A stretch of 64,000 nucleotides of DNA from the NCBI RefSeq assembly GCF_022631375.1, contig NZ_JALBGC010000002.1:186001-250000 (forward strand), read 5' to 3'. Both the position numbers and the translations under genes were made by a program. Positions 18,236 through 27,571 of the stretch are shown here, one piece after another. Every line of letters begins with the position of its first letter. Position 1 is the stretch's first letter. A model generated the notes under the pieces. The model was not told the origin of the DNA and searched no databases. It was given only the letters and a program-made list of their open reading frames with translations. This DNA is from Hymenobacter cyanobacteriorum (GTDB lineage Bacteria > Bacteroidota > Bacteroidia > Cytophagales > Hymenobacteraceae).

Positions 18236-19681
18236 TTACCAAACGTAGGTGCCCACGGCCCCGGCGGGCAGCGTAGCCGCCGCCTGCCGCCCGCCCTGGC
18301 GGATGCTGAAGGTTTGCGCGGCCGCGCCGTCGTTCAGCACCACCAGCACGCGCTGGCCGGCGGGCGTGCGGAAGGCCACGTTGGGCAGCTGCGCGGGCAG
18401 GCTGGAGGCAATGCGCACCGAGCCGGGCCGGGCAAATTTGCTGGCGTGGGCGATGATGTAATAAGCTTCGTTGCGCGTCACGGTGTTGCCGGCTAGCGTG
18501 AGGGCCCCCAGGCACTCGGTGCAGCCGCCGGGCGTGTGCGGGTTCTGCTGCGGGTCGGCGGCCAGGTTCCACTCTAATACGGTGCGGGCCCAGTTGCGGG
18601 TTCCACCAATTATCAGGGTTTTTACGTGCCAGCGCAGGTTTTCGTCGAACTTGCTTTTCGAGCCCACCCACTGCTCGGTGAAATACACATTCTTCTCGGG
18701 ATGAGCGTCGTGCACCTTGCTCAGCGCCTCGATGGGGCCGGCGTAGAGGTGGAACGCCGAGCCATCGACGTAGGGCGCGGCCGTGGCGTCGTTCAGCACC
18801 GTGAGCGGGTACTCGGGCTTGTCGGCGTTGTGGTCGTAGCAGATAATTTTCGTGTCGAGCCTGGCCTGCCGGAAGGCTGGGCCGAGGTGCTTGCCGATAA
18901 ATTCGGCCTGCTGCTCGGCCAGCATCAGCAGGCTGGGGTTGTTGCCGGGGTGCAGCGGTTCGTTCTGCACCGTAATGGCGTCGATGCGCACGCCGGCCGC
19001 CTTCATGCCCTCAAGGTATTTCACAAAATACCGCGCGTAGGCGTCGTAAAATTCCGGCTTCAGGCTGCCGCCCTTCGACTCGCCGTTGGTCTTCATCCAC
19101 GTCGGCGGCGACCACGGCGACCCCAGGATTTTGATGCGGGGATTGATGGCCAGAATCTCCTTTAGCACCGGCAGCAGGTGCATCTGGTCGGGCGCGAGGC
19201 TGAAGTGCGCCAGTGTCGGGTCGGTTTGTCCGGCGGGCAGGTCGTCGTAGCTGAACACCCGGTCGTCGAGGTCCGACGCGCCGATGCTCACCCGCAGGTA
19301 GCTCACGCCGATGTTGCGGCCGTCGGTACCGAACAGCTCGCGCAGCAGCCGGGCGCGCTCGGCCGGGGCCATCTGGTGCAGCAGCTGGGCGCTGCCCCCC
19401 GTCAGGCAGTAGCCGAAGCCATCGATGGTCTGGTAGGTTTTAGCCTCGTCAATCTCAATGCTCGGGTAGGCACTGGTGCCGGCCGCAAATTTCAGCGTGC
19501 CCGGCTGCGGCTGAAACAGCAGCTTCTTATCAGCCGTGGTGACCCACGCCGATACGCCGGTGCTCTTCGCCGGGCCGGGCTTGAGCAGGCGTTGGGCCTG
19601 CGCCGTGGGTGCGGCGCAGGCCGCTAGCAGCGCCAGCCGCAGCACGGGTAAAAACAGCTGACGGGAGAGAGAAGAGGGCAT
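18236..19681 (-). CDS. GH30 glycoside hydrolase (PUL enzyme 3)
   Basis: ATG at 19681 (MPSSLSRQLFLPVLRLALLAA) starts a signal peptide; the open frame further upstream overlaps the transporter. The 481-aa protein closely parallels the GH30 lipoprotein at 15535: TIDGFGYCLTGGSA, LRVSIGASDLDDRVF, LGSPWSPPTWMKTN, acid/base in TVQNEPLHPGNN and nucleophile in VYFTEQWVG, with the same GGCTECLGA..LAGN insertion and AGxVGTYVW C-terminus. The two are likely products of a duplication within the locus. It starts 25 bp after the transporter stop. Confidence 0.9.
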   Translation of the reverse strand: MPSSLSRQLFLPVLRLALLAACAAPTAQAQRLLKPGPAKSTGVSAWVTTADKKLLFQPQPGTLKFAAGTSAYPSIEIDEAKTYQTIDGFGYCLTGGSAQLLHQMAPAERARLLRELFGTDGRNIGVSYLRVSIGASDLDDRVFSYDDLPAGQTDPTLAHFSLAPDQMHLLPVLKEILAINPRIKILGSPWSPPTWMKTNGESKGGSLKPEFYDAYARYFVKYLEGMKAAGVRIDAITVQNEPLHPGNNPSLLMLAEQQAEFIGKHLGPAFRQARLDTKIICYDHNADKPEYPLTVLNDATAAPYVDGSAFHLYAGPIEALSKVHDAHPEKNVYFTEQWVGSKSKFDENLRWHVKTLIIGGTRNWARTVLEWNLAADPQQNPHTPGGCTECLGALTLAGNTVTRNEAYYIIAHASKFARPGSVRIASSLPAQLPNVAFRTPAGQRVLVVLNDGAAAQTFSIRQGGRQAAATLPAGAVGTYVW

Positions 19682-19706
19682 GAAATCGAAGAAAGAAAAG
19701 CCGGAA

Positions 19707-20978
19707 TTAAGCCGTGCGGCGCACATGGCCGCGCAGGCCGTACCACACGATGTAGGCGTAGCACAGCACCGGCAGCACCAGGGCCAGGCGCAGCGAGCTG
19801 GCATCGGCCAGCAGCCCAAACAGCGGCGGAATGACCGCGCCGCCCACAATGGCCACGTTCAGCAGCCCGGAGGCTTCTTCGGTGTGGCGGCCCAGGCCAG
19901 CCACCGCCAGCGTGAAAATGGTGGAGAACATGATGGAGTTCATCAGGCCCACGGCCAGCAGGCTCCACATGGCCATTTCGCCGGTGGTGCTGGCCGAAAT
20001 CACAACCAGCAGAATTGCTCCAAAACCAGTGAAAGCCAGTAATCGGCCAGCCCGGAATTTATTCAGCAGAATTGCTCCGATAAACCGGCCTGCCATAGCT
20101 CCGCCGCCATAAAAGGCGATTTTTTTGCCAGCAAGCTTGGGGGCCATATTCATAACATCGGACTGGCCGAGGTAGCTCACAATGTGCGAGCCAATGGCTA
20201 CTTCAGCCCCCACGTAGGCAAAAATGCCCACCATGCCCAGCACCAAGTGGCGGTAGTGCCAAGCGCGGCGGCTGCCATCATCGGTGGGGTCGGGGGCGTG
20301 CGTGATAACCGGCAGCTTGATAAAGCTTAGGACACCGCTAATAAGAATGAGCACCCCGCCAATGCAGAGGTAGGGCATCTGCACTGCGTGTACATCGATG
20401 GCATCGGCAGCGCGCGCAGCATCGAGGTCGGGCAAATGCGAGAGAATAAGGGCGGCCCCAACCAGCGGGGCCACCGTGGTTCCCACCGAGTTGAAGGCCT
20501 GCGTCAGGCTAAGCCGAGACGGTGCCGACTCCGGCGGCCCCAGCACCGCTACGTATGGGTTGGCCGCAACCTGTAGCAGCACGATGCCGGTAGCTAGCAC
20601 GAATAAAGCGCCCAGAAACAAGCCGTAAGAACGGCTTTCGGCAGCTGGATAAAAGAGAAAGCAGCCGCCAGCTGCAATAAGAAACCCTGTGAGCATACTG
20701 CCCTTATAACCCAAGCTGCTAACCACTTTGCCCGCCGGAATTCCCATCACGAAATAGGCCCCGAAAAAACAAAAATTAATCAAACCGGCCTTCGCATAGC
20801 TGAGCTGAAAAATGGCTTTGAAGTAGGGAATCAGAATGTCGTTCAGGCAGGTGATGAAGCCGAACGAGAAAAACAGCACCGTAAGCGCTGATAGCGCCGA
20901 AGCGTAGCGCGGCGCGGCGGTGCCGGCCGGCAGCACCGGCGAGGAAGAAACAACTGGCGCGAAGGCGGGAGCAGCCAT
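19707..20978 (-). CDS. FucP/GluP-type sugar MFS transporter
   Basis: The 423-aa protein has about twelve hydrophobic segments and the signatures FFSFGFITCLNDILIPY, INFCFFGAYFVMGIPAG, LQVAANPYVAVLGPPE and LTQAFNSVGTTVAPL, typical of the fucose/glucose/galactose:H+ symporters. It would bring the mono- or disaccharide released by the GH30/GH5 enzymes across the inner membrane. Gene order places it directly after susD and before the GH30. A lower-GC patch occurs around 19990-20170 without breaking the frame. Confidence 0.9.
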   Translation of the reverse strand: MAAPAFAPVVSSSPVLPAGTAAPRYASALSALTVLFFSFGFITCLNDILIPYFKAIFQLSYAKAGLINFCFFGAYFVMGIPAGKVVSSLGYKGSMLTGFLIAAGGCFLFYPAAESRSYGLFLGALFVLATGIVLLQVAANPYVAVLGPPESAPSRLSLTQAFNSVGTTVAPLVGAALILSHLPDLDAARAADAIDVHAVQMPYLCIGGVLILISGVLSFIKLPVITHAPDPTDDGSRRAWHYRHLVLGMVGIFAYVGAEVAIGSHIVSYLGQSDVMNMAPKLAGKKIAFYGGGAMAGRFIGAILLNKFRAGRLLAFTGFGAILLVVISASTTGEMAMWSLLAVGLMNSIMFSTIFTLAVAGLGRHTEEASGLLNVAIVGGAVIPPLFGLLADASSLRLALVLPVLCYAYIVWYGLRGHVRRTA

Positions 20979-21024
20979 TGGAAAGGGGAAATGGGTGGGA
21001 GTGGATTAAAAGAATCGGACTAAG

Positions 21025-21127
21025 TTCGTCATCCTGAGCTTGCAAAGGACCTTCTCACGTTGGCGGTGTTTGCACGATGCACAATTGCCCTGTCGTAAAT
21101 AAGGTCCTTCGCAAGCTCAGGACGACA
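21025..21127. repeat. Imperfect inverted repeat, palindrome family 1
   Basis: GTCATCCTGAGCTTGCAAAGGACC near 21027 is mirrored by GGTCCTTCGCAAGCTCAGGACGAC ending about 21126, with indels and a long loop. It is the most degenerate copy of the family and lies between susD and the transporter gene. Confidence 0.8.
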
Positions 21128-21221
21128 AACGAGGGGTACGTCCTCTTTAAAAAATGTCGTCCCGGGGCAGGTACTAACTATTCCCACCATGTTCCCTGCC
21201 CCGAAGACGACCCCGGTACTA

Positions 21222-22712
21222 CTAGTAGCCAGGATTCTGTTGCAGCTGCGTGTTGGTGTTCAGCTCGCTTAGGGGCAGGGGAAACAGCAGGTAGTTCGCA
21301 TCGCGCGAGCCACGCTTCTGGGCAATGACATCGAGCGCCGTAACGGTGTGGCGCACGGTGCTCGTGGCCTGCTCGTGGCGGGCGTAGCGGATGAGGTCGA
21401 ACCACCGCTCGCCTTCGAAGGCCAGCTCCAGGCGGCGCTGCTTGTCGATTTCGGTGCGCAGCGTGACCTGGCTGGCCGCTTCGGGGCTGGCCGCCGTGAG
21501 GGCCTGCAGGCCGGCGCGCTGCCGAATGGGGTTCAGGTAGCCGAGCACGGTGGCGGCGGGGTTGCCCGCTTCGTTGCTGGCTTCGGCGGCCGTGAGGTAC
21601 ACTTCGGCCAGGCGCAGCACGTAGTAGTTGTCGGTCGAGTTGAAGCCGTTGCCGTCGCTGCGCCACTTCCACACGAAGGGGCCGCGGTCGTTGCTGTTGT
21701 TGCTGCGGCCGTCCACGTAGCTGGCGTGGTTGCGGCCGGCGGGCACGCGGCCCTGGTAGCTCCAGCGCTGGTCGTTGGTGGTGTCAACCACCGACGTGAG
21801 GTCGGTGGTGCGGGCCGCGCTGCCCTGCACGAACAGCGTGGGGATGTTGAACTTGGGGAACGAGTACGTGGCCGGCGGCGAGGGCATGATGATGTCGGGC
21901 AGCGTGAAGAAGGTGCCACCGTCGGTGCTGCCCGAAAACTGAACTTCAAATACCGATTCGGGCTTGTTTTCGGCCGGGTACAGCGAGTTGAAACCCTGAA
22001 GTGAGTAGTTGCCTCGGCCAGCCAGCACCTTGTCGGCGGCCTCTTTGGCGGCGGCCCAGTTGCGCTGGGTGAGCTGCACGCGGCCCAGCAGCGCATTGGC
22101 CGAGCCCTTGGTGGCGCGGCCCGTGTTCACGTCGGCCATCAGGCCGGCAGCGCTGGTCAGGTCGTCCACAATGCGGGCATACACCTGGTCGGCGGGCGTG
22201 CGGAGCAGATTCAGCACGGCGGGGTCGCCGCTTTCGGTGGGCTCCAGGCGCACCGGCACGGCGCCGTACAGGCGCACCAGGTTGAAGTAGCACAGGCCGC
22301 GGATGAAGCGGGCCTCGCCCACAATCTGGTCGCGGCGGGCAGCGGGCATGCTGGTTACCCCCGGCACGTATTTGATGACGGAATTGGCCCGGTTGATGGC
22401 CCGGTAGTTGTCGCGGTACACGTCGTACACCTGGCCCGTCGAGGAGTTCCAGTTGATGTCGTCGAGCACGCGCACGTCGTTGTTGCCGCTGGTGCAGTCG
22501 TCGGAGGGCATGTTGCCCACCAGGTTCAGCACCTCGGCGTAGCAGCCCTTGCTTTGCAGGCCGTCGTAGGCGGCGGTGAGGGAAGCTTCGGCATCGGTGG
22601 CCGATTTAAAAAAGTTGGAGGGCGCGACAGTCGTCAGCGGTTCCTTGTCCAGCACGTTGCAGCTGGCCAGCAGCAGCAGCGCGAAAGCAGCAGGAATGAA
22701 CGTTTTTTTCAT
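21222..22712 (-). CDS. SusD/RagB-family surface glycan-binding lipoprotein
   Basis: The 496-aa protein begins MKKTFIPAAFALLLLASC with the lipobox Cys18, then NVLDKEPLTTVAPSNFF, the typical SusD N-terminus. Helical TPR-like segments include AYDGLQSKGCYAE and EARFIRGLCYFNLVRLYG. The C-terminus has ELAFEGERWFDLIRYARH and LFPLPLSELNTN, both hallmarks of the family. It caps the SusC barrel and captures the oligosaccharide. It starts 29 bp after the susC stop, the usual tandem arrangement. Confidence 0.95.
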   Translation of the reverse strand: MKKTFIPAAFALLLLASCNVLDKEPLTTVAPSNFFKSATDAEASLTAAYDGLQSKGCYAEVLNLVGNMPSDDCTSGNNDVRVLDDINWNSSTGQVYDVYRDNYRAINRANSVIKYVPGVTSMPAARRDQIVGEARFIRGLCYFNLVRLYGAVPVRLEPTESGDPAVLNLLRTPADQVYARIVDDLTSAAGLMADVNTGRATKGSANALLGRVQLTQRNWAAAKEAADKVLAGRGNYSLQGFNSLYPAENKPESVFEVQFSGSTDGGTFFTLPDIIMPSPPATYSFPKFNIPTLFVQGSAARTTDLTSVVDTTNDQRWSYQGRVPAGRNHASYVDGRSNNSNDRGPFVWKWRSDGNGFNSTDNYYVLRLAEVYLTAAEASNEAGNPAATVLGYLNPIRQRAGLQALTAASPEAASQVTLRTEIDKQRRLELAFEGERWFDLIRYARHEQATSTVRHTVTALDVIAQKRGSRDANYLLFPLPLSELNTNTQLQQNPGY

Positions 22713-22741
22713 GGGAATAGGAGGCTAGGCAGACAAGCGGC

Positions 22742-25700
22742 TTAAAACGAGGCGTTGAGACCCACGGTGTAGGTGCGCGACTGCGGGTACACCCCAAAGT
22801 CGCGGCCCTGGCCGGTGGTCGAGAAGGGGTCGGAGCTTACTTCCGGGTCGTAGCCCGAGTAGTGCGTCCAGGTCACCAGGTTCTGGCCGGTCACGTACAG
22901 GCGCAGGTTGCTGAGGGCGGCGTGCTTGATGAGGCTCGTGGGCAGGTTGTAGGCCAGGGTCAGGTTCTTGAGGCGCACGTAGGAGCCGTCCTCGATGAAG
23001 CGGTCGGAGTAGCGGGCGTTGCCGTTGGGGTCGGCGGCAATGGCGCGGGGCACGTCGGTGTTGGTGTTGGTGGGCGTCCAGCGGTTCAGCACGCGGGTGG
23101 TCTGGTTGTTGGGGTTCGACATGCTTTCCAGCGTTTCGCGGTTCTGGTTGTAGATGTCGTTGCCGAAGCTGCCCTGGAAGAAAATGCTTAGCTCCAGCCC
23201 TTTGAAAGTGAAGGTGTTGGTCACGCCCGCCACCGACTTGGGGTTGGGGTTGCCGATAATCGTGCGGTCCTTGTCGTTGATGATGCCGTCGCCGTTCAGG
23301 TCGCGGAAGCGGATATCGCCGGCGGCCGTTTTGCCGGGGCTCTGCTTGGCGGCGGCGTCCACCTCGGCCTGGCTCTGGAAGATGCCCTGCACCTGGTAGG
23401 CGTAGAACACGCCCAGGGGCTGGCCCGTCAGCACGAAGCCGTTGCCGGAGGGCAGGCGGCGGTCGGTAATGATACCGTCGCTGTTCACGCTCTGGCCCAG
23501 GTCGAGCACCTTGTTGCGGTTCATCGTGAAGTTCAGGTTGGTCGTCCAGCCAAAGCCGTTGAGGGGCTGCACGTTGTTGGTCGTCAGGCCCAGCTCAATG
23601 CCCTGGTTCTGAATGCTGCCCACGTTCTGCAGAATGCGCAGGCTTTCGGCCCCGGTGCTGAGGGGAATGTCCACGAACAGCAACAGGTCCTTCGTGTGCT
23701 TGCGGTACACGTCGGCCGTAAAGGTGAGGCGGTTATCGAGCAGGCCCAGGTCCAGGCCAGCGTTGTACTGGTAGGTGGTTTCCCACTTCAGGTCGTTGTT
23801 GCCGATTTCGCTTTGCGTCACGCCCGGCGCCACCGCGCCGTTGGCGCCCGGGTAAAAATAGCCCACGCCGTACCGTGAAAAGCGCTGGTAGGTGTAGAAT
23901 TCCTGGTTGCCGTTGGCCCCGAAGCTGCCGCGCAGCTTCAGGTCCGATACCACCTTGTTCTGGGGGAAGAAGGCTTCTTTCGACACGCGCCAGCCCAGGC
24001 CCACGGCCGGGAAGTAGCCGTATTGCTTGCCCGGCCGGAAGCGGCTGCTGGCATCGGCCCGCAAGCTGATGGAAGCCAGGTAGCGCTGGTCGTAGTCGTA
24101 GGTGGCCCGGCCAAAGAAGCTGAGCAGGCCCCACTGGTCCTGGTAGCTGCTGGGCTGCAAAAACACCGAGCCGCCGTTCAGGTAGGGCACCGCGTTGGAG
24201 GAGTAGCCTTTTACGCTGGCGCTCGACGTGAACCGGTCCGATACCTGCATCGACTCGCCGGCCAGCAGCGTCAGGTTGTGCTTCTCGCCCAGGTTGGGGC
24301 GGTAGGTCAGGGTGTTTTCCTGCAGCCAGATAACCTGCTGGTTGGTGCCGGTGCGGCCCGAGCCTTTATTGGCCTCGCTGGCCGTGGCCGTGCCCGGGTA
24401 GTCGCGGCTGATGAATTCGTTCTCAATCTGCGAACGGAAGTCGATGCCGGCCGTCGAGCGCAGGGTTAGGTTTTTCAGAATGTCCAGCTCGGCGTATACG
24501 TTGCCAATAACCTGATAAATAACGGCCTTGTTGCTGCTTTCGAGCAGGTTGCCAATGGGGTTGTCGAAATTGAGGCTAAACGGGTTCACCGCGTAGGTGC
24601 CGTTGGGGTTGCGCACCGGCATGGTGGGCAGCGAAGCCAGGGTGCCCAGCACCGTGCCCGAGCTGCCGGCCCCGTTTTCGCTGCGCGAGCTGTTATTGTT
24701 GTTGGTGCGGCTCAGGTTCAGGCTGGTGCCGGCCCGGAAGCGGCTGCTCAGCTGCTGGTCGAGGTTGAGCTTGAAGGTGTAGCGGTCGAAGCCCGAGTTC
24801 AGGCTGATGCCGTCCTGCTTGAAGTAGCCGCCAGCCAGGTAGTAGCGGGTTTTCTCGGTGCCGCCGCTCACGTTCAGCTGGTAGTTCTGGATGTTGGCCG
24901 GCCGGTACACCTCGTTCTGCCAGTCGGTGTTGGTGCGCACCGTGTCCGGGTTGTAAGCCGGCGAGAGGCCGCTGTTCACCCGCTGGTCGTTGAACAGCTG
25001 GGCAAACTGCTTGCCGTTCAGCAGGTCCAGCTTTTTGCGGATTACCTGGCGCCCGAAATAGGTGCTGAAGCCCACCGTGGCCTTGCCCACCTTGCCGCGC
25101 TTGGTCGTAATCACCACCACGCCGTTGGAAGCGCGCAGGCCGTAAATGGCTGCTGCCGCGCCGTCCTTCAGCACGTCGATGCTCTCGATGTCGTTGGGGT
25201 TGATGGCATTTAGCGGGTTGGGGCGCTGGCCGCCTACCGAAAGTTCCTGGTCGTACGTGGGCAGCACCGGAATGCCGTCAATCACATACAGCGGCGAGGC
25301 GTTCAGGTTCAGCGTCGAATTGCCGCGAATCCGCACGTTGATGCCCGCGCCGGGCGCGCCGCTCGGGGCCGTCACCTGCACGCCGGGGGCCTGGCCCTGC
25401 AACGCCTGGTCGAAGCCCGCCACTGGCTGGCGCTCAATGGCCGCCGAGTTCACCGAGGTAACCGACGTAGTAAGTTCCTGGCGGCTCTGGGTGCCGTAGC
25501 CCACCACCACTACTTCGTTCAGCGCCTGCTGGTCGTCCTTCAATACCACGGCCAGCGAGGTGGTCGCACCGGTCACGGCTATTTCCTGCCGCCCGAAGCC
25601 CACAAAGCTGAACACCAGGGTGCTGCCCTCGGGCACGCTCAGCGAGAAGCTCCCATCGGCTCCGGAGGTGGTGCCGATGCTGGTGCCTTTCACCAGTACC

Positions 25701-26197
25701 GTCACGCCGGGCAGGCCGTCGCCGTTGGCCTGCGTCACGCGGCCGCTCACGGGCACGTCCTGCACGTTGGCGCCGCTGGCCGTAGTCGTAGTGCCGCCTG
25801 CGTTGCTGGTGCCGCCGGCGGCGGCCGACTGGCTCACAATCAGGTAGTAGTCATCACGCAGCTTCTTGAAGCGCAGCTCGGCCTGGGGCAGCACGGCCGC
25901 CAGCTTGCGGTCGAGCGTCGTGACGCCGGCCTGCGGAACCACGCGCTTGGCGCCCACCAGCGAGCTTTCGTAAAAAATCGTGACGTGGTGGTCCTTTTCC
26001 CACTGCTTGAGCAGGGTTTTGAGGGCCACGGTTTCGCTAGCGGCGGGCTCGGGCGCGGGCGCAGCCTGGGGCTGCTGATGCATGGCCAGCAGCTGGGCCG
26101 AAGCCGGCATAGCCGAAGCCTGAAATACCAGCATCCCGGCCGTGAGGCAGACCGGCAGGGCATAGTGCCGGCGCAGGTGCGTATAAGGTCTTTTCAT
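22742..26197 (-). CDS. SusC/RagA-family TonB-dependent transporter with STN domain
   Basis: The 1151-aa outer-membrane protein has a signal peptide, then an STN signalling domain (about residues 57-123, LKTLLKQWEKDHHVTIFYES), a carboxypeptidase-regulatory-like domain (VSGRVTQANGDGLPGVTVLV), and the plug with NEVVVVGYGTQSRQELTTSV. SPLYVIDGIPV and the IESIDVLKDGAAAAIYG signature follow, then a 22-strand-type barrel ending VYPQSRTYTVGLNASF. The STN domain is the part that relays substrate status to FecR-type anti-sigma factors, consistent with the FecR and ECF sigma genes just upstream. It imports the oligosaccharide captured by SusD. Confidence 0.95.
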   Translation of the reverse strand: MKRPYTHLRRHYALPVCLTAGMLVFQASAMPASAQLLAMHQQPQAAPAPEPAASETVALKTLLKQWEKDHHVTIFYESSLVGAKRVVPQAGVTTLDRKLAAVLPQAELRFKKLRDDYYLIVSQSAAAGGTSNAGGTTTTASGANVQDVPVSGRVTQANGDGLPGVTVLVKGTSIGTTSGADGSFSLSVPEGSTLVFSFVGFGRQEIAVTGATTSLAVVLKDDQQALNEVVVVGYGTQSRQELTTSVTSVNSAAIERQPVAGFDQALQGQAPGVQVTAPSGAPGAGINVRIRGNSTLNLNASPLYVIDGIPVLPTYDQELSVGGQRPNPLNAINPNDIESIDVLKDGAAAAIYGLRASNGVVVITTKRGKVGKATVGFSTYFGRQVIRKKLDLLNGKQFAQLFNDQRVNSGLSPAYNPDTVRTNTDWQNEVYRPANIQNYQLNVSGGTEKTRYYLAGGYFKQDGISLNSGFDRYTFKLNLDQQLSSRFRAGTSLNLSRTNNNNSSRSENGAGSSGTVLGTLASLPTMPVRNPNGTYAVNPFSLNFDNPIGNLLESSNKAVIYQVIGNVYAELDILKNLTLRSTAGIDFRSQIENEFISRDYPGTATASEANKGSGRTGTNQQVIWLQENTLTYRPNLGEKHNLTLLAGESMQVSDRFTSSASVKGYSSNAVPYLNGGSVFLQPSSYQDQWGLLSFFGRATYDYDQRYLASISLRADASSRFRPGKQYGYFPAVGLGWRVSKEAFFPQNKVVSDLKLRGSFGANGNQEFYTYQRFSRYGVGYFYPGANGAVAPGVTQSEIGNNDLKWETTYQYNAGLDLGLLDNRLTFTADVYRKHTKDLLLFVDIPLSTGAESLRILQNVGSIQNQGIELGLTTNNVQPLNGFGWTTNLNFTMNRNKVLDLGQSVNSDGIITDRRLPSGNGFVLTGQPLGVFYAYQVQGIFQSQAEVDAAAKQSPGKTAAGDIRFRDLNGDGIINDKDRTIIGNPNPKSVAGVTNTFTFKGLELSIFFQGSFGNDIYNQNRETLESMSNPNNQTTRVLNRWTPTNTNTDVPRAIAADPNGNARYSDRFIEDGSYVRLKNLTLAYNLPTSLIKHAALSNLRLYVTGQNLVTWTHYSGYDPEVSSDPFSTTGQGRDFGVYPQSRTYTVGLNASF

Positions 26198-26253
26198 GGA
26201 GTGAGAAGGGTTTTTGGCCCGCTGGTGGGAGCGGGGCAGTGGGAATTTGCGGT

Positions 26254-27288
26254 TTAGTTGGCGCGGGCCGGGGCCGGGTGCGCCGGGCCGGGCAGCTCCG
26301 ATAGCACGATGCGGCCCGCCTCGCGGGTGGCTTTCAAATGGAAGGTTTCCTGCAGGGCCTGGAGCAGCACTTCGAGGTCGCTCACGGGCACGGTGCCGGT
26401 CATGCGGCGCTCGGCCAGGGCGGGGCTGTTCACCACCACTTCCACGCCATAAGTGTCCTGCAGGCGGGTGGCCAGCTCGGCAATGCTGGTTTCTTCGAGC
26501 ACCAGCTTGGCGTCTTTCCAGGCGGCGTAGGGGGCGGTGCGCACGGCCTTGTGCACGGGGGCCTGGGGCTGGGCATCGCGGGTTTCGAGCAGCTCACCGG
26601 GCTTCAGAATCACGTCGGGCCGCTGCTGGTCGTCGAAATCAACCCGCACCTTGCCCGATAGCAGCACCACCCGCGCCTGGTCGCGCCGGCGGTACACGGT
26701 GAACTTGGTGCCCAGTACTTCCACCGCAAAACCGGCCCGGGTGTGCACCACAAAGCGCTGGTTGTTGGGCTGGTGCTTCACCGAAAAGTAGCCTTCGCCG
26801 TCGAGCCACACCTCGCGGGGCTTGCTGGCCACCCAGCCCGCCGCGTAGCGCAGCGTGGAGTGGCCGTTCAGCGTCGCCTCCGAACCGTCGGGCAGCTTGA
26901 TGGTGTGCACTTCGCCGTAGGCCGTGGCCACTTCCTGCGCGGCCGGGGTGCGCTGCGTGAGCAGCCAGCCGCCCACGGCGGCCGTGCCCGCCAGTGCGGC
27001 CGCCGCCGCCCAGCGCCGCCACACCGGCGCGGCCACCGGGGCCGGCTCGCCGAAGCCCAGCTTCAGGTGCAGCGAGTTCAGCAGGGCATCGTAGTCGGGC
27101 TCTTCGGCGGCCAGGGGCACGCGGGTAGGGGCGGCGGCCAGGGCTTCCCAGTGCTGGTGCATCCAGGGCTGGGCCAGCTGCTGGTTGGCGGGCTCGGCCA
27201 GCCAGGCCGCCACGGCTTCGGCCTCGGCCGGCGTAGCCTGGCCGGCGAGGTAGCGTTGGAAAAGTTCTTCGGTAATAACTGGAGGCAT
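26254..27288 (-). CDS. FecR-family anti-sigma factor
   Basis: ATG at 27288 (MPPVITEELFQRYLAGQATP) is chosen; the frame is open to 27420 only through a palindrome. The 344-aa protein has an N-terminal cytoplasmic helical region, one membrane segment (AAAAALAGTAAVGGWLL, about residues 90-106), a periplasmic FecR domain (VHTIKLPDGSEATLNGHSTL) and a C-terminal DUF4974-like domain (TSIAELATRLQDTYGVEVVV). It would hold the upstream ECF sigma factor until SusC signals through its STN domain. Spacing to susC is 56 bp. Confidence 0.93.
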   Translation of the reverse strand: MPPVITEELFQRYLAGQATPAEAEAVAAWLAEPANQQLAQPWMHQHWEALAAAPTRVPLAAEEPDYDALLNSLHLKLGFGEPAPVAAPVWRRWAAAAALAGTAAVGGWLLTQRTPAAQEVATAYGEVHTIKLPDGSEATLNGHSTLRYAAGWVASKPREVWLDGEGYFSVKHQPNNQRFVVHTRAGFAVEVLGTKFTVYRRRDQARVVLLSGKVRVDFDDQQRPDVILKPGELLETRDAQPQAPVHKAVRTAPYAAWKDAKLVLEETSIAELATRLQDTYGVEVVVNSPALAERRMTGTVPVSDLEVLLQALQETFHLKATREAGRIVLSELPGPAHPAPARAN

Positions 27289-27375
27289 GCGAGGCCGGGG
27301 AAATCGATGAAAAAGAAATGACCGGGGTAAGAGCCAGTATTTCAGGGTGAAAGGCTGCGCGCGGAGTGGCGGATA

Positions 27376-27410
27376 GCAAACGATTGGGGCACAATTCCCC
27401 AATCGTTTGC
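27376..27410. promoter_or_regulatory. Palindrome with AAACGATT half-sites upstream of FecR (candidate LacI-type operator pair)
   Basis: Perfect 14-base arms, GCAAACGATTGGGG and CCCCAATCGTTTGC, flank a 7-base spacer. Each arm contains AAACGATT, which fits the AANCGNTT core common to LacI-family operators. A sister element at 36524-36558 has the same core and the same neighbouring TAnTACAC sequence, at a similar distance upstream of another minus-strand gene. It could also be a leader RNA hairpin; which role it has is not decided by sequence. Confidence 0.5.
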
Positions 27411-27478
27411 AGTAATACACCGCTAGCGCCAGGTACCCTTACTGGCTGCGAAAGTTTTTTTGAGGAAGTTTTGGGAAG

Positions 27479-27565
27479 GTAGGGGCGGGGCTTGCCCCCG
27501 CCCGGACGCTCGCACCGTTTCAATGTTTCCGCTCAACGCTCGGGCAGGGGCAAGTCCCGCCCCTA
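27479..27565. repeat. Inverted repeat, palindrome family 5 (GTAGGGGCGGGGCTTGCCCC type)
   Basis: The 20-base arms GTAGGGGCGGGGCTTGCCCC and GGGGCAAGTCCCGCCCCTAC (one mismatch) enclose a loop that is itself partly complementary (CGGACGCTCG with the later CGCTCGGGC). It sits between the ECF sigma stop (6 bases away) and the FecR gene. No second copy is visible. Confidence 0.85.
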
Positions 27566-27571
27566 CACCGT

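Noticed and set aside
27289..27420. Leader MYYCKRL.. before FecR, resembling MYYPKRL.. before the beta-helix protein
   Set aside because: The similarity is due to the shared palindrome and uses GTG starts; a leader peptide is possible but unsupported.
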